A program made the translations under genes and the position numbers. Source: Streptomyces wedmorensis (GTDB lineage: Bacteria; Actinomycetota; Actinomycetes; Streptomycetales; Streptomycetaceae). From it: a stretch of DNA of 64,000 bases. The notes below the pieces were generated by a model. The model saw nothing but the letters and a program-made list of their open reading frames with translations, did no database searches and had not been told where the DNA came from. Positions 1 through 8,197 of the stretch are shown one piece after another. Positions within the stretch are counted from its first letter, which is position 1; each line of letters starts with the position of its first letter. Location: contig NZ_JNWK01000020.1 of NCBI RefSeq assembly GCF_000716445.1, forward strand, positions 123,190 through 187,189, written 5' to 3'.

Positions 1-566
1 CCCTGTGCATGCTGCAGCACGCACAGCAGGATGGTCTTGAGGGCATGGACCGTCTGCTTGGGTGTGGGGCCGGCATGGTTCCAGCGGGTGATGCCGACCC
101 CTGTCACCCGCGCGGCCCGGGCGATGAGATCGTCCAGGTCTCCCTGCCATACAGCTCCATCGGCATGGTCGGCCAGCGCCCAGCGGGGCGGGGAACCCTT
201 GGTTTTCCGGTAGGCCAGGTCCTCGCTCATCAGCCGGGCGATACGGCGCCGAAGCTTGCCCCGCGGCGTCTTCTTCGCCTCGTCGATGAAGTAGTGCTTG
301 ATCGTCGCGAGATACACACGTTCCAGCGAAGCATCGTCCGTGGCGAGCGCGAAGCAGCTTGTGACGAACTTCTGTCCTTTCCCATCGCGGGTCAGCATCG
401 CCAGGACCACCTCATAGGCAGCGTCATCGCTCCACTCCGCGTGCCCCTCGGGCGGTGGAAAGCCGTAGGAGCGACGAACCTGGTGGACCAGTCGCCGCAG
501 CAGGTCGAACGAGACCGGCCCCAGCTCGCCCGTCCGTGTCAGCTCCTCGAAAGCCCCGCCTGTCAC
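1..566 (-). CDS. Sigma-region-2-like protein (3' part off the window)
   Basis: Minus-strand frame open from a GTG at 566 to the left edge, so only the first ~188 residues are seen. The translation is compositionally normal, with charged helices and no internal stop. The stretch around residues 50-110 (AYEVVLAML..., then an aromatic-rich segment and Y..TIKHYFIDEAK followed by basic residues) has the look of sigma-70 region 2, where a buried helix precedes an Asp-containing DNA-melting helix. No clear region 4 is visible in the part present. A G-rich ribosome-binding stretch lies just upstream of the GTG. It is divergent from the 830 gene, with about 260 bases between them. Family assignment is by eye only; it could instead be an unrelated helical protein of island 0. 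Confidence 0.55.
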   Translation of the reverse strand, partial: MTGGAFEELTRTGELGPVSFDLLRRLVHQVRRSYGFPPPEGHAEWSDDAAYEVVLAMLTRDGKGQKFVTSCFALATDDASLERVYLATIKHYFIDEAKKTPRGKLRRRIARLMSEDLAYRKTKGSPPRWALADHADGAVWQGDLDDLIARAARVTGVGITRWNHAGPTPKQTVHALKTILLCVLQHAQ

Positions 567-829
567 GAGCCACCCCCGATCCCTTGCCCCCGCCCCGGCG
601 CCTGCAGCCACGGGGCTTCCAGTCTGCATACACCAGCATCTCCCTCCGCGGCATGCGACACACGCATATTCCCCTCGTCGCACAGAAGGGCCCACCCGCT
701 ATCCGGACAAGGAGGTGTCATGTTCTCTACGGGGCGGCACGGACGGCGGCAGAGACGCGGTGCAGTTCGAGCAAGCAGCGTCCGATCCCGAGGGCGAACC
801 CGAAGCCCTCTACAGAGGTCACAACATCA

Positions 830-2452
830 GTGCCCTACCGTGCGTTTGGTGTCGACTCGTACGAAGGCAAGGGTGCCGCCGAATCCGGTTCCATACGGCC
901 GGTGACGAGGCGTGACGTCGCCAATAGCTTGACCGAGATCAACATTGTCGATGGGTCGATTCGCTTCACGGGCGGGTCGTCCATGCCTTGTGCGCCCCTG
1001 CGCACTTGCGTGCTCCGGCTGCCGCAACCGTACTTTCGCGGGGTTCTTGAAGTGCCCGTGCGAGCCGTAGGGGACTCATTGAAGCCGGCCAAGAAGGTAC
1101 TCCTCGACCTCGACGCATCGTCGAACGTGTCCATCCGATCCAACGAAGAACTGCTCGGCAAGGTGCAGTCCGCGATCGCTGCGGACGACAAGGCGCGCAA
1201 GAAGAGGGAGGCCGAGCCGCTCCGCCGCAAACCGCTCCTGTCCGGGATCCCGGGCAACGAGCTCGACCGCCGGGTGCGGATCTCCATGTGGGACGTGCTG
1301 CACACGCTCGGCCGGGCCACGACGCTGTCCTGGAAGGGTGCCGGGCGCGGCCTTGCGGAGCACTGGGGAGCCCTGAAGTACAGCCAGGCATTGGCGGGCG
1401 GTCCTGACTCGTTCCTCGGGCTTTCGACCGAAGGGCGGAAGATCGCCGAACGGTACAAGACCATTCAGTCGCACGAGCTCGGCATGGCCTTCGGGCTCAC
1501 GCTCGCCAAGCAGGTGCTCGGGCGCCGGTTCCCCGAGCACTCCGTGAGCATCGTCCCCGCCGACACGGTCTTGCGTGCCGGGTGGGCTCTCACGAGCAGG
1601 GAGAAGGGCAACAAGGTCGGGTACGGGTACCGGCCGCAGTACTTCGCGGAGGTCTGGCGTCCTGGGGAGCCGTCCCTCGTGATCCCCATCGCGACCAAGG
1701 GCAACCACAGCAACGCGGCGATATCGGCCGGCCAGCTGGCGTCCGCGTCGGTGCACGCCGAGGCCGTGCACATCGGCGCGTGGAACGAGACCCCGAGCCT
1801 GCTGTTCAGCACGGAACTTCCTGCGGACGGCACCGTGACCGTCCACACGCTGCAGGCTCCCGGCCGTGACGGCTGGCTCGCCGGCCCCTCCGGCGAGAGC
1901 AAAGCCGATCTGGACACCGCCCCATCGGAGGAGAACCCCTTTCCGGGGATCCAGCCGCCTCATGTGGGAGGGGCGGCTCGCGAGCCAGTTCCCGGCTGCC
2001 ACGTGACCCCCGAGTACTTCAGGTGGTTTCAGCAGGTCCTCGGACATACGGCGGCGGCCGGGCTCATGGCCTTCACCGGCTCCGGTCAGGGCACTGCCCG
2101 CTACCTCACCAAACGGCAGGGCAATGAACGGTTCGACGACTTCGAACACGCTGCCGCCGGCAGCGTCCAGAACATCAGCCACCGCCTCCTCGGACGCACC
2201 TACGCCGGCACCGACCACGTGTTCCGGCTGAACGGGCCGCGCGTCGAAGCATTCTCCGGCGTGGACAAGGCGCTCTTCGACCTCCTCGTCGAAGGGGAGG
2301 TCGAGGAGTACCGCCTCCGCGTACACGCGGCCCGGCACACTCGTCCCCAGCTCGCCTGGGACAAGAAGTGGGGCGGCCCCGTATCCGTCCACGCTGACGG
2401 ATCCGTCCTCGCCATCCGCCTGCTGCCCGGTCAGCGCGTGAAGCGCAGCTAG
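830..2452 (+). CDS. Unknown protein, ~540 aa, possible degenerate nuclease-fold segment
   Basis: Good coding character from about residue 1 of this call to the TAG at 2450. The GTG at 830 was chosen because translation becomes protein-like there (VPYRAFGVDSYEGKG) and an AGAGGT stretch lies upstream; the open frame extends further left but reads poorly. Residues about 260-330 contain YRPQYFAEVW...VIPIATKGNH, an arrangement like the PD-(D/E)xK core but with the acidic catalytic positions replaced (PQ for PD, ATK for ExK), so activity by that route is doubtful. No membrane segment. Not a family I can name. The divergent sigma-like gene and the downstream signalling pair suggest a defence or conflict role, but that is inference from context. 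Confidence 0.72.
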   Translation: MPYRAFGVDSYEGKGAAESGSIRPVTRRDVANSLTEINIVDGSIRFTGGSSMPCAPLRTCVLRLPQPYFRGVLEVPVRAVGDSLKPAKKVLLDLDASSNVSIRSNEELLGKVQSAIAADDKARKKREAEPLRRKPLLSGIPGNELDRRVRISMWDVLHTLGRATTLSWKGAGRGLAEHWGALKYSQALAGGPDSFLGLSTEGRKIAERYKTIQSHELGMAFGLTLAKQVLGRRFPEHSVSIVPADTVLRAGWALTSREKGNKVGYGYRPQYFAEVWRPGEPSLVIPIATKGNHSNAAISAGQLASASVHAEAVHIGAWNETPSLLFSTELPADGTVTVHTLQAPGRDGWLAGPSGESKADLDTAPSEENPFPGIQPPHVGGAAREPVPGCHVTPEYFRWFQQVLGHTAAAGLMAFTGSGQGTARYLTKRQGNERFDDFEHAAAGSVQNISHRLLGRTYAGTDHVFRLNGPRVEAFSGVDKALFDLLVEGEVEEYRLRVHAARHTRPQLAWDKKWGGPVSVHADGSVLAIRLLPGQRVKRS

Positions 2453-2982
2453 CGGACTGTCCCGAAAACGCCGGAAGATCGAGTGCGTGACCTGCGGGTG
2501 CCGACGAACACGCAGGTCACGCGCCCTAGCTCACTGATCACACCAGGTGCCTTCTAAGCACTTGACCGAAGGTTCGAGTCCTGCGGAGGCGCGCGACGGA
2601 AGGCATTCTCCGGTTACGCACAGCTCCTCAATGGAGATCGAACGATCGGCGCGCCCGGCCCCCGGGTCGACGGTCCGCCCCCAGCTCCGGATGAGGCCCC
2701 GTCTCTCGGGATGAACACACGTCGCGCCCTTCGCGTAGACAGCGAGGGTGGGTCACCGGCCGCCCCAAGCACTCGATTCGGCCCGAACCGAAAATCTTGA
2801 GCACTCAAACAGCCCCTCCACGAGGGGGTGGCTTTCGGTCATTGTCCGCCCGGAACACCTCACCGACCGCCTTGTGCGGGTTTGCGGTATGGCGCCCCCC
2901 TCCTCCACCCGAGGACGATGCCCCTCTGTGTCCGCCCCTGATCTTCAGCGCGGTCGACACGAGGAGACACGGGGGTGGGACC
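2453..2982. other. Gene-free stretch with tRNA relic and weak hairpin
   Basis: No credible gene. It contains the tRNA-like relic at 2521-2592 and, at 2811-2833, an imperfect hairpin (AGCC...GGCT around a CACGA loop) followed by TTTCGG that could act as a weak terminator. The reading frame of the next gene is open through the right part of this stretch, but its composition there is not protein-like. Confidence 0.4.
2521..2592 (+). pseudogene. tRNA-Arg(UCU)-like relic
   Basis: An anticodon arm with a 5-base-pair stem (2546-2550 with 2558-2562) encloses the seven-base loop CTTCTAA, giving anticodon TCT. It is followed by a T-arm-like GGTTCGAGTCC whose stem has one mismatch (2568-2572 with 2580-2584). 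The acceptor sequences GCGCC and GGCGC at the two ends can still partly pair. The D-arm is collapsed to a three-base loop and no CCA is encoded. I read it as a decayed or partial tRNA, perhaps a fossil attachment site or a tRNA carried by the island; a functional odd tRNA is less likely. Confidence 0.5.
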
Positions 2983-4632
2983 TTGTCGTACGCGGAGCAC
3001 CAGTCGGTGTTCTCAGCTCCTGCGGTGCCTCTGGGCACCGCAGCCAAAGTTGGAGAGACGATCGGCCACGGCACCTACACCGAAGGCGTCACCCGTCGGT
3101 TGAGCGCTGCCGCCTTCGTCCGTGCCGACTGGTGGGCCGTCCTCCGCGCCATCCTGGCGCAGCATTGGAAAGCGCTGAAGGCCGCGGTGCGGAAGCGTCT
3201 GCGATGGATCTTCCCGGAGAAGGCCCAGGAGGTCGCCGAACAAGAAGAGCCGGCGCCCCCTGCGGTCGTATTGGGCGAGGACTACGCCGTTTGGGTCCGT
3301 CATCGGATCAAGAAGCCGGCGCGACCGGTGCCGGTCTACGGCTTCCACCAGGAACCGGTGGTGCACGCGTGCGACCGGGCCGTCCGGCACATGCGTGGAC
3401 GCCGGACGACGATCGTGGTCCTCGTCGCTGCCGTCGCGTGGCAGACAGGCGTCGGTACCCTCGGTGCGGGGTGGGCGGCCCTCGTCCTACTGGCCGAGAC
3501 ATGGGGCGTGCACCTGGTGGATCGCTACTTGGCGCAGTTGCGGCTCAATGCCCTACTGGCCGGGGAACTGCAAGCGCCTGAGGCAGCGGATCAGGCCCAC
3601 GCCCTGCCCTACCAATACGAACGCCGCCCGACCGGCGACCGGCACCGATTCATCGGGGCGGGACTCCAAGCGTGGCACGAGGCCGTCATCGGCATCGATG
3701 TCGAGCCGGCCCCTGAGAACCAGGACGCCGAGCACGATGCCGCAGCGGAACCGTTCCCGAGTCCTGGCTCACCGACGGTGCGCTCCGGAAGCCCCGACAT
3801 GGCGGCGGTGGCCAAGGCAGTGCTCGACGCGTTGACGAAGCACAACGAGCCGGTGGCCAAGAAACCGCTGAAGCACTTCACCGCCGCTCAGCTGCACGCT
3901 TACATCGCACGCCGTCTCGACGACCCGGCACCTTCCCACCACCAGAGCCATCCGAAACTGCGGGTGGAGGTCGTGGGAATCTCCGGCATCCACCAGAAGC
4001 GGTGGAGCCAGATCGATGACGACACCTGGCGCAGCCTCCATGCCCTCGCCGTGGACGAGACCGGTGACAAGCCCGCCGAGGAGGTCGCCCGTCGATACAT
4101 CTGGGCCCGGGTCACAGCCTGGAACGGGGAGCTCGTGGCGGCAGTACTCGTCCACTTCGCATACCAAGGCGGTTTCCTGCGCGTCACCGTTCGCCCCCAC
4201 ATCATGGGGCCCCTCAATCCGAGGGTGGCCGGGCTCGTTCCGGCCGTCCCGCTCACTCCCACGTGGCTGGCCCGGGCCGCCTTCAACGCGCTCGTGGACG
4301 TCTACGTCGGCCTTGACCGTCTCCTACGCCGCAAGGCCCGCCCGCGCCCCGAGCTCGACCCCGGCAGCGGCCCCGTGAGCCTCCGCGAGGTCTACAGCAC
4401 CCGCCGCCTGGACGACATGCACGCGTACGACGACGCCCGCTACTACGTGCAGATGATGCAGCGCAGGGTCTTCGACTCCACGGAGATCTTCTTGCGCGAC
4501 CACAACGTCGACATCGCCGCCTACCGCCAGCAGTCCACCGCGATCTACAACTTCGGCGTCATGAACGGCGGCACCATGACCGGCCCCGTCCAGGCAGCGC
4601 CCCTCTCGGCCAATCCGTCCATGAGCAACTGA
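2983..4632 (+). CDS. Two-helix membrane protein with C-terminal amyloid-like signalling motif
   Basis: About 549 residues from a TTG at 2983, chosen because the frame is protein-like from LSYAEHQSVF onward and a GAGGAG lies upstream; GTG 3007 is an alternative. A basic N-terminal region is followed near residues 145-185 by two adjacent hydrophobic helices (TTIVVLVAAVAWQTGVG and AALVLLAETWGVHLV). The large C-terminal cytoplasmic part has no domain I recognise. The last ~25 residues contain NFGVMNGGTMTGPVQAAP, a Gly/Asn/Gln-rich motif repeated at the start of the next gene. Sharing a short motif between neighbouring proteins is the signature of bacterial amyloid signalling sequences, in which a receptor and an effector meet by templated assembly. 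Role as a membrane-anchored effector or sensor is inferred. Confidence 0.75.
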   Translation: MSYAEHQSVFSAPAVPLGTAAKVGETIGHGTYTEGVTRRLSAAAFVRADWWAVLRAILAQHWKALKAAVRKRLRWIFPEKAQEVAEQEEPAPPAVVLGEDYAVWVRHRIKKPARPVPVYGFHQEPVVHACDRAVRHMRGRRTTIVVLVAAVAWQTGVGTLGAGWAALVLLAETWGVHLVDRYLAQLRLNALLAGELQAPEAADQAHALPYQYERRPTGDRHRFIGAGLQAWHEAVIGIDVEPAPENQDAEHDAAAEPFPSPGSPTVRSGSPDMAAVAKAVLDALTKHNEPVAKKPLKHFTAAQLHAYIARRLDDPAPSHHQSHPKLRVEVVGISGIHQKRWSQIDDDTWRSLHALAVDETGDKPAEEVARRYIWARVTAWNGELVAAVLVHFAYQGGFLRVTVRPHIMGPLNPRVAGLVPAVPLTPTWLARAAFNALVDVYVGLDRLLRRKARPRPELDPGSGPVSLREVYSTRRLDDMHAYDDARYYVQMMQRRVFDSTEIFLRDHNVDIAAYRQQSTAIYNFGVMNGGTMTGPVQAAPLSANPSMSN

Positions 4633-4759
4633 CCCTTCCAAGCCAGGAGCCCAGCATGCCCCTCCGAGGCCAGCCCGACCCCGTCCCGAACGGCGTGAAC
4701 TTCGGCGTCATCAACACCGGCCGCATGACCGGACCCGCCCAAGCCGCCCCCTTCTCCCA
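4541..4759 (+). other. Paired NFGV-G-MTGP-QA motifs in adjacent genes
   Basis: The motif lies at the very C-terminus of the membrane protein (4541-4606) and near the N-terminus of the downstream small protein (4691-4759). Aligned, both read N-F-G-V, a variable residue, N, two variable residues that include G, then M-T-G-P, one residue, Q-A-A-P. Nucleotide sequences are related but differ at third positions, so the motif is kept at protein level. The G..VQ-like core resembles the RHIM-like bacterial motif class. Confidence 0.6.
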
Positions 4760-5051
4760 GAACGCCGCTCAGACCAACAACCTCACCAACGAGGCCGTGG
4801 ACAGGGCCCGCGAGAGCATCGACGAACTGCGCCAACGCCTGGAAGAGCTGCGCGACCAGCACCCCGGAGCGGACGGCGCCCTGCGCGACCTCGACATGAT
4901 TGCCCCCCGGTTGGACGAGCCCGACCGAGACCCCGGAGCCCTCCGCTACATGATCGAGAGCCTGGTCGAACGGTGCGGAGGCATCCCCGGCGTCCTCGCG
5001 GCGGCCCAACTCGTTCAATCCACGGTCACGGCGCTGCTGCCCGGCTCCTGA
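4656..5051 (+). CDS. Small helical protein with N-terminal amyloid-like motif
   Basis: 131 residues, ATG preceded by CAGGAG, 23 bases after the membrane-protein gene, so almost certainly co-transcribed. Residues 12-33 carry GVNFGVINTGRMTGP, the partner of the motif ending the upstream protein. Residues 45-75 form a heptad-rich amphipathic helix (ARESIDELRQRLEELRDQH), followed by a compact helical C-terminal part. The architecture of a short aggregation motif joined to a small helical domain is what is seen in effector-associated adaptors of NLR-like bacterial immunity. No enzymatic motif. Function inferred as the adaptor or inhibitor half of a two-gene signalling pair. Confidence 0.75.
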   Translation: MPLRGQPDPVPNGVNFGVINTGRMTGPAQAAPFSQNAAQTNNLTNEAVDRARESIDELRQRLEELRDQHPGADGALRDLDMIAPRLDEPDRDPGALRYMIESLVERCGGIPGVLAAAQLVQSTVTALLPGS

Positions 5052-5220
5052 TGCCTCCCCGTCGCGCAGCCATGTCCGACCGCTGCTACAGAACCCCTCG
5101 CTGAAGACCGGGAAAGAACGCGATGCCGGGTTCAGTCGCAGCATGAGCGGCGGTCGTGAACGGCTCGGGCAGATCGGTACGACGCCCGTAACGGCGAGGC
5201 GCCCCGATGGTTGATCAGGC

Positions 5221-5721
5221 GTGAGAATCCAGGGACGCCGCACGGGGACGCCGACGCCGCGCGATGCCAACGCGCGGAGGGTCATGGTCGCCCAGCGAAG
5301 CCGGGACACGGCTCCGGAGCTTGCGCTTCGCCGGGCTCTGCACTCATTGGGCTTCCGCTACCGCGTGGACCTGCCGATCGTCGGCATGCCACGTCGTCGC
5401 GCCGACGTCACGTTCACGAAGTGGCGCACCGCCGTGTTCGTACAGGGCTGCTTCTGGCACGCCTGCCCGAGTCACCCGCACGCGCCCCGGCACAACGCGG
5501 AGTGGTGGCGGCAGAAGCTCCGGGGCAACGCCCGCCGCGACGAGGAGACCGATGCCCACCTCACGCTGATCGGTTGGCTGCCCCTCCGCATCTGGGAACA
5601 CGAGACCGTCGACGGCGCCGTCAAGCGGGTGACGGCGGCGCTCGCCACCCGGGGGCATCCCCGCGCCTTGGCCATCAGCACCTGGACGCCCATGTCGGAA
5701 CGGGCGACCGAGGGCTCGTAG
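5221..5721 (+). CDS. vsr: Very-short-patch repair-type (Vsr) endonuclease
   Basis: Vsr-family nuclease, which nicks beside T:G mismatches formed by deamination of 5-methylcytosine. The family pattern is complete: QRSRDTAPELALRRALHSLG, then RRADVTF with the catalytic Asp, VFVQGCFWHACPSH with the zinc/structural Cys-His set, NAEWWRQKL, N..RDEET and GW..LRIWEHE. Length (166 aa from GTG 5221) is normal. ATG 5284, preceded by GGAGG, is an alternative start but would remove residues normally present before the RDT motif. No cytosine methyltransferase or restriction gene lies next to it in the window, which is unusual because vsr normally travels with dcm-like genes. It is the last gene before attachment site A. 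Confidence 0.88.
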   Translation: MRIQGRRTGTPTPRDANARRVMVAQRSRDTAPELALRRALHSLGFRYRVDLPIVGMPRRRADVTFTKWRTAVFVQGCFWHACPSHPHAPRHNAEWWRQKLRGNARRDEETDAHLTLIGWLPLRIWEHETVDGAVKRVTAALATRGHPRALAISTWTPMSERATEGS

Positions 5722-5888
5722 AGGAACGCGTGCGGCATCCAAACACACGCGGGACGGGACTCTCAGTCGTGGGAAGCCGCCACGACGCCCAGCGCCACCC
5801 AGTGGAGGCGGAAGACACCTTGCGTAGTCAGCAGGACAGGGAGGGGAGCGACCTGAGCGACCCAGCCCTGACCTGACACCCCATCAGA
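5722..5888. other. Short non-coding stretch before attachment site A
   Basis: Nothing protein-like in either strand; composition similar to the surrounding island DNA. It leads directly into the TGCGTC-like repeat arm of site A. Confidence 0.3.
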
Positions 5889-6163
5889 ACGAGCGTCAAA
5901 TGGGCGTCACGAGCGTCATCTCAGCGTCAAGACATCGCCCGTAACGCCCACACGGCACATACCGCGCACCCGCAAAACCCCAGGTCAGCGCCCTTACTTC
6001 ACCGGCTCCAGAATCGCCACGCACTCCACGTGGTGCGTCACAAGAAACAGGTCCACACAAAACATGTCGAAGAAAACCGCAGGTCAGCGACGTGCGGGCC
6101 GCGAAACGGACACAAGATCAATGTGCATGACGGGCGCTACGTGCGACCTCTGACGCACGTCCG
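5889..6163 (-). repeat. Island attachment site A (junction of islands 0 and 1)
   Basis: Contains on the minus strand a stop-terminated relic (5994-6053) encoding DLFLVTHHVECVAILEPVK, matching the C-terminus of the RNA methyltransferase at 44903. To the left are GCGTCA repeats (5893-5935) and to the right a segment shared with site B (CACACAAAA, GAAAACCGCAGGTCAGCGAC, AAGATCAATGTGC) ending in further GCGTC/ACGTGC repeats. Having arm-like repeats on both sides of the gene-derived core is expected of a junction between two tandem integrated elements. More diverged than copies B and C, so probably the oldest. Confidence 0.75.
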
Positions 6164-6566
6164 AAGGGCAGCTGGGGCACCACGCAGCCGAGAATCGCGC
6201 AGTTTGGCGTTCCCGAATGCCCTTTGCGTCACGGCTGGCAACGACACCGACTACCCGCCCGGCAACGGCTCCAGTAGTGGTGGCTCCGTCCTTCTGACCG
6301 CTGGCATCCTGCGAGCGATCCGTGAGTGGTCGACACGCGTGGCGTTTCCGCGCAGCGGCAGATCGAGCGCTACAACCGGGACGAGCTGATCGCCGACTTC
6401 GACGAGGCAAACGGCCCCACCGCCCCGGGGCGGCTGCCACCGAGCAGGCCAGGCTGCCCGGTGGCACTCCATCCGATGCCGGCGCGACCGCCAGAGCGGC
6501 GCGCTTGCTGTCCGATCTGAAGTCCACCGGGCTGCACGCGGTCATCGATGCCGGGTGGCTCGATGT
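6164..6566 (+). pseudogene. Unrecognised decayed coding relic
   Basis: No intact gene. From about 6355 the plus strand reads protein-like (IERYNRDELIADFDEANGP), then shifts frame near 6425 and continues as another plausible stretch (RAARLLSDLKSTGLHAVIDAG). This looks like a frameshifted remnant of a real protein. I do not recognise the family. Confidence 0.35.
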
Positions 6567-7964
6567 TCAGCGGGCGTGGAGGAAATGGCGGTCCGCGTCA
6601 GTCAGGGCCTGCCCGAGCAGATCGACGATGTGGTCGAGTTCGTCGCGGGTGGCGATCAGGGGTGGTGCGATCTGCACGACCGGGTCGCCGCGGTCGTCCG
6701 CGCGGGCCAGGAGTCCGAGGTCACGCATGCGTGCGGGAAGGAACTGCTTGACGAGTTCGTTCTGGCGGCCGGTGGTGAAGTGTTGGCCGTCCGCTCCGGC
6801 GACGAGCTCGAGCGCCCAGAAGAAGCCGTCGCCGCGTACGTCGCCCACGATGCTCAGTTCGGTCAGTTCGGCGAGCCGCTGGTGGAGGTGACCGGTCAGG
6901 CCGCGGACGTTGTCCAGGACGCCGTCTCGTTCGAAGATGTCGAGGTTGGTCAGGGCGGTGGCGGCGGCGACCGGATGCCCGGCGAAGGTCAGCCCGTGCA
7001 GAAGGGTCACGCCGTCGTTGAAGAAGGGCGCGGAGACTCTGTCGGACACCAGGACGGCGCCGAGCGTGGCGTAGGACGAGGTGAGGCCCTTGGCTGTGGT
7101 GATCATGTCGGGGACCGCACCGTACTTGGTCACGGCGAAGTATTCGCCGATGCGGCCGAAACCGGTGATGACCTCGTCCGCGACCAGGAGGAAGCCGTAC
7201 TTGTCCGCCATCGTCCTTAGCCCCGCCCAGTAGCCTGCCGGAGGCGTGAGGCAGCCTCCGGAGTTCTGCACGGGTTCGGCGATGAGCATGGCCACGTTCT
7301 CCGGGCCGGCCTCCAGAACCGCCGCTTCGGTTTCGGCCAGCAGCCGCCGGGTGAACGCGTCCTCGTCAGTGTCGGTGGTGCGGTAGCGGTTGGTGTTGGG
7401 TGCGTGGGTGACCTCGAAGGCAGGCGCGCCGAAGGGGTCCTTGAGCGCGGGGATTCCCGTGAGTGCGAGGGCGCCCATGGTCAGGCCGTGGTAGGCGGTG
7501 CGGCGGGCGATGGCTTTGGTGCGCTGGGGCTGGCCTTGGGCGACGTGGTACATGCGGGCGAGTTTCCACGCGGACTCCACGGACTCCGAGCCGCCGGAGG
7601 TGAAGAACACGCGGTTGATGCCGTCGGGTGCCAGAGCGGCAAGTCGCTCGGCCAGCTCGATGGCGGCGGGGTGTGCGGTGTTCCACAGGGTGCTGAACGG
7701 CAGGCGGTTGAGTTGCTGTTCGGCCGTCTTGGCGAACTCGGGGCCGTAGGAGTAGCCGAGCTGTGCGCAGAACAGAGCGGACAGGCCGTCGATATAGCGG
7801 GTTCCGGTCGCGTCGTAGACGTAGACGCCGTCGGCCCGGTCGGGCAGGAACATTCCCTGACCGTTGCGCAGGTTTGCGTGTTGGCCGAAGTGCAGGAGCA
7901 GGTGCTTGCCGGCTGCTTCGCGCAGCCGGTCAGCGTGGTGTGTGGTGGCGGGGTGGTCGGGCAC
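6567..7964 (-). CDS. Class III omega-amino acid aminotransferase
   Basis: PLP-dependent fold-type I class III transaminase, 465 aa, transferring amino groups from omega-amino acids or diamines to a keto acid in the cytoplasm. Seen: TSGGSESVESAWKLARMYH (phosphate-binding loop), RTAYHG, LIAEPVQ, the LLVADEVITGFGR aspartate that contacts the pyridine nitrogen, and the PLP lysine in ITTAKGLTSSYATLG. GTG 7964 was chosen because CGGAG lies seven bases upstream and alignment-like similarity starts there; the open frame upstream is poor. Last gene of the importer-nitrilase operon, 233 bases after the nitrilase. Pairing with a nitrilase-family amidohydrolase suggests the nitrilase releases an omega-amino acid (for example beta-alanine, GABA, 6-aminohexanoate or putrescine) that this enzyme deaminates. 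The substrate itself cannot be read from sequence. Confidence 0.9.
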   Translation of the reverse strand: MPDHPATTHHADRLREAAGKHLLLHFGQHANLRNGQGMFLPDRADGVYVYDATGTRYIDGLSALFCAQLGYSYGPEFAKTAEQQLNRLPFSTLWNTAHPAAIELAERLAALAPDGINRVFFTSGGSESVESAWKLARMYHVAQGQPQRTKAIARRTAYHGLTMGALALTGIPALKDPFGAPAFEVTHAPNTNRYRTTDTDEDAFTRRLLAETEAAVLEAGPENVAMLIAEPVQNSGGCLTPPAGYWAGLRTMADKYGFLLVADEVITGFGRIGEYFAVTKYGAVPDMITTAKGLTSSYATLGAVLVSDRVSAPFFNDGVTLLHGLTFAGHPVAAATALTNLDIFERDGVLDNVRGLTGHLHQRLAELTELSIVGDVRGDGFFWALELVAGADGQHFTTGRQNELVKQFLPARMRDLGLLARADDRGDPVVQIAPPLIATRDELDHIVDLLGQALTDADRHFLHAR

Positions 7965-8197
7965 GGTGTTCTCCGGGGAGGTCGGCGGGCACATGGGGGG
8001 GCAGACGGCGAGCCCGGCGGAGCGAGGGGGCGGCCCCAGGCGCAAGAGGCGGCCGCGTTCGTGAGCAGTTGCCGGCCGCTGGAGCGGTCTCTGAACGGCG
8101 ACTCCGAGAGGGCTCGGCGGCGGAGACCCGGCGCCCGCTACGGAGAGGGGCCTCAGGCGCGGGGCTGTCGGTCGCGACCGCGGGACCGCTGGGTGTC

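Noticed and set aside
720..905. Short plus-strand ORF with a strong AAGGAGG upstream
   Set aside because: Arg-rich with unbiased codons and overlapped by the better-supported frame starting at 830; kept out as a gene.
5221..5721. A restriction-modification system around the Vsr-like gene
   Set aside because: No methyltransferase or restriction subunit is visible in the window; only the nuclease is claimed.
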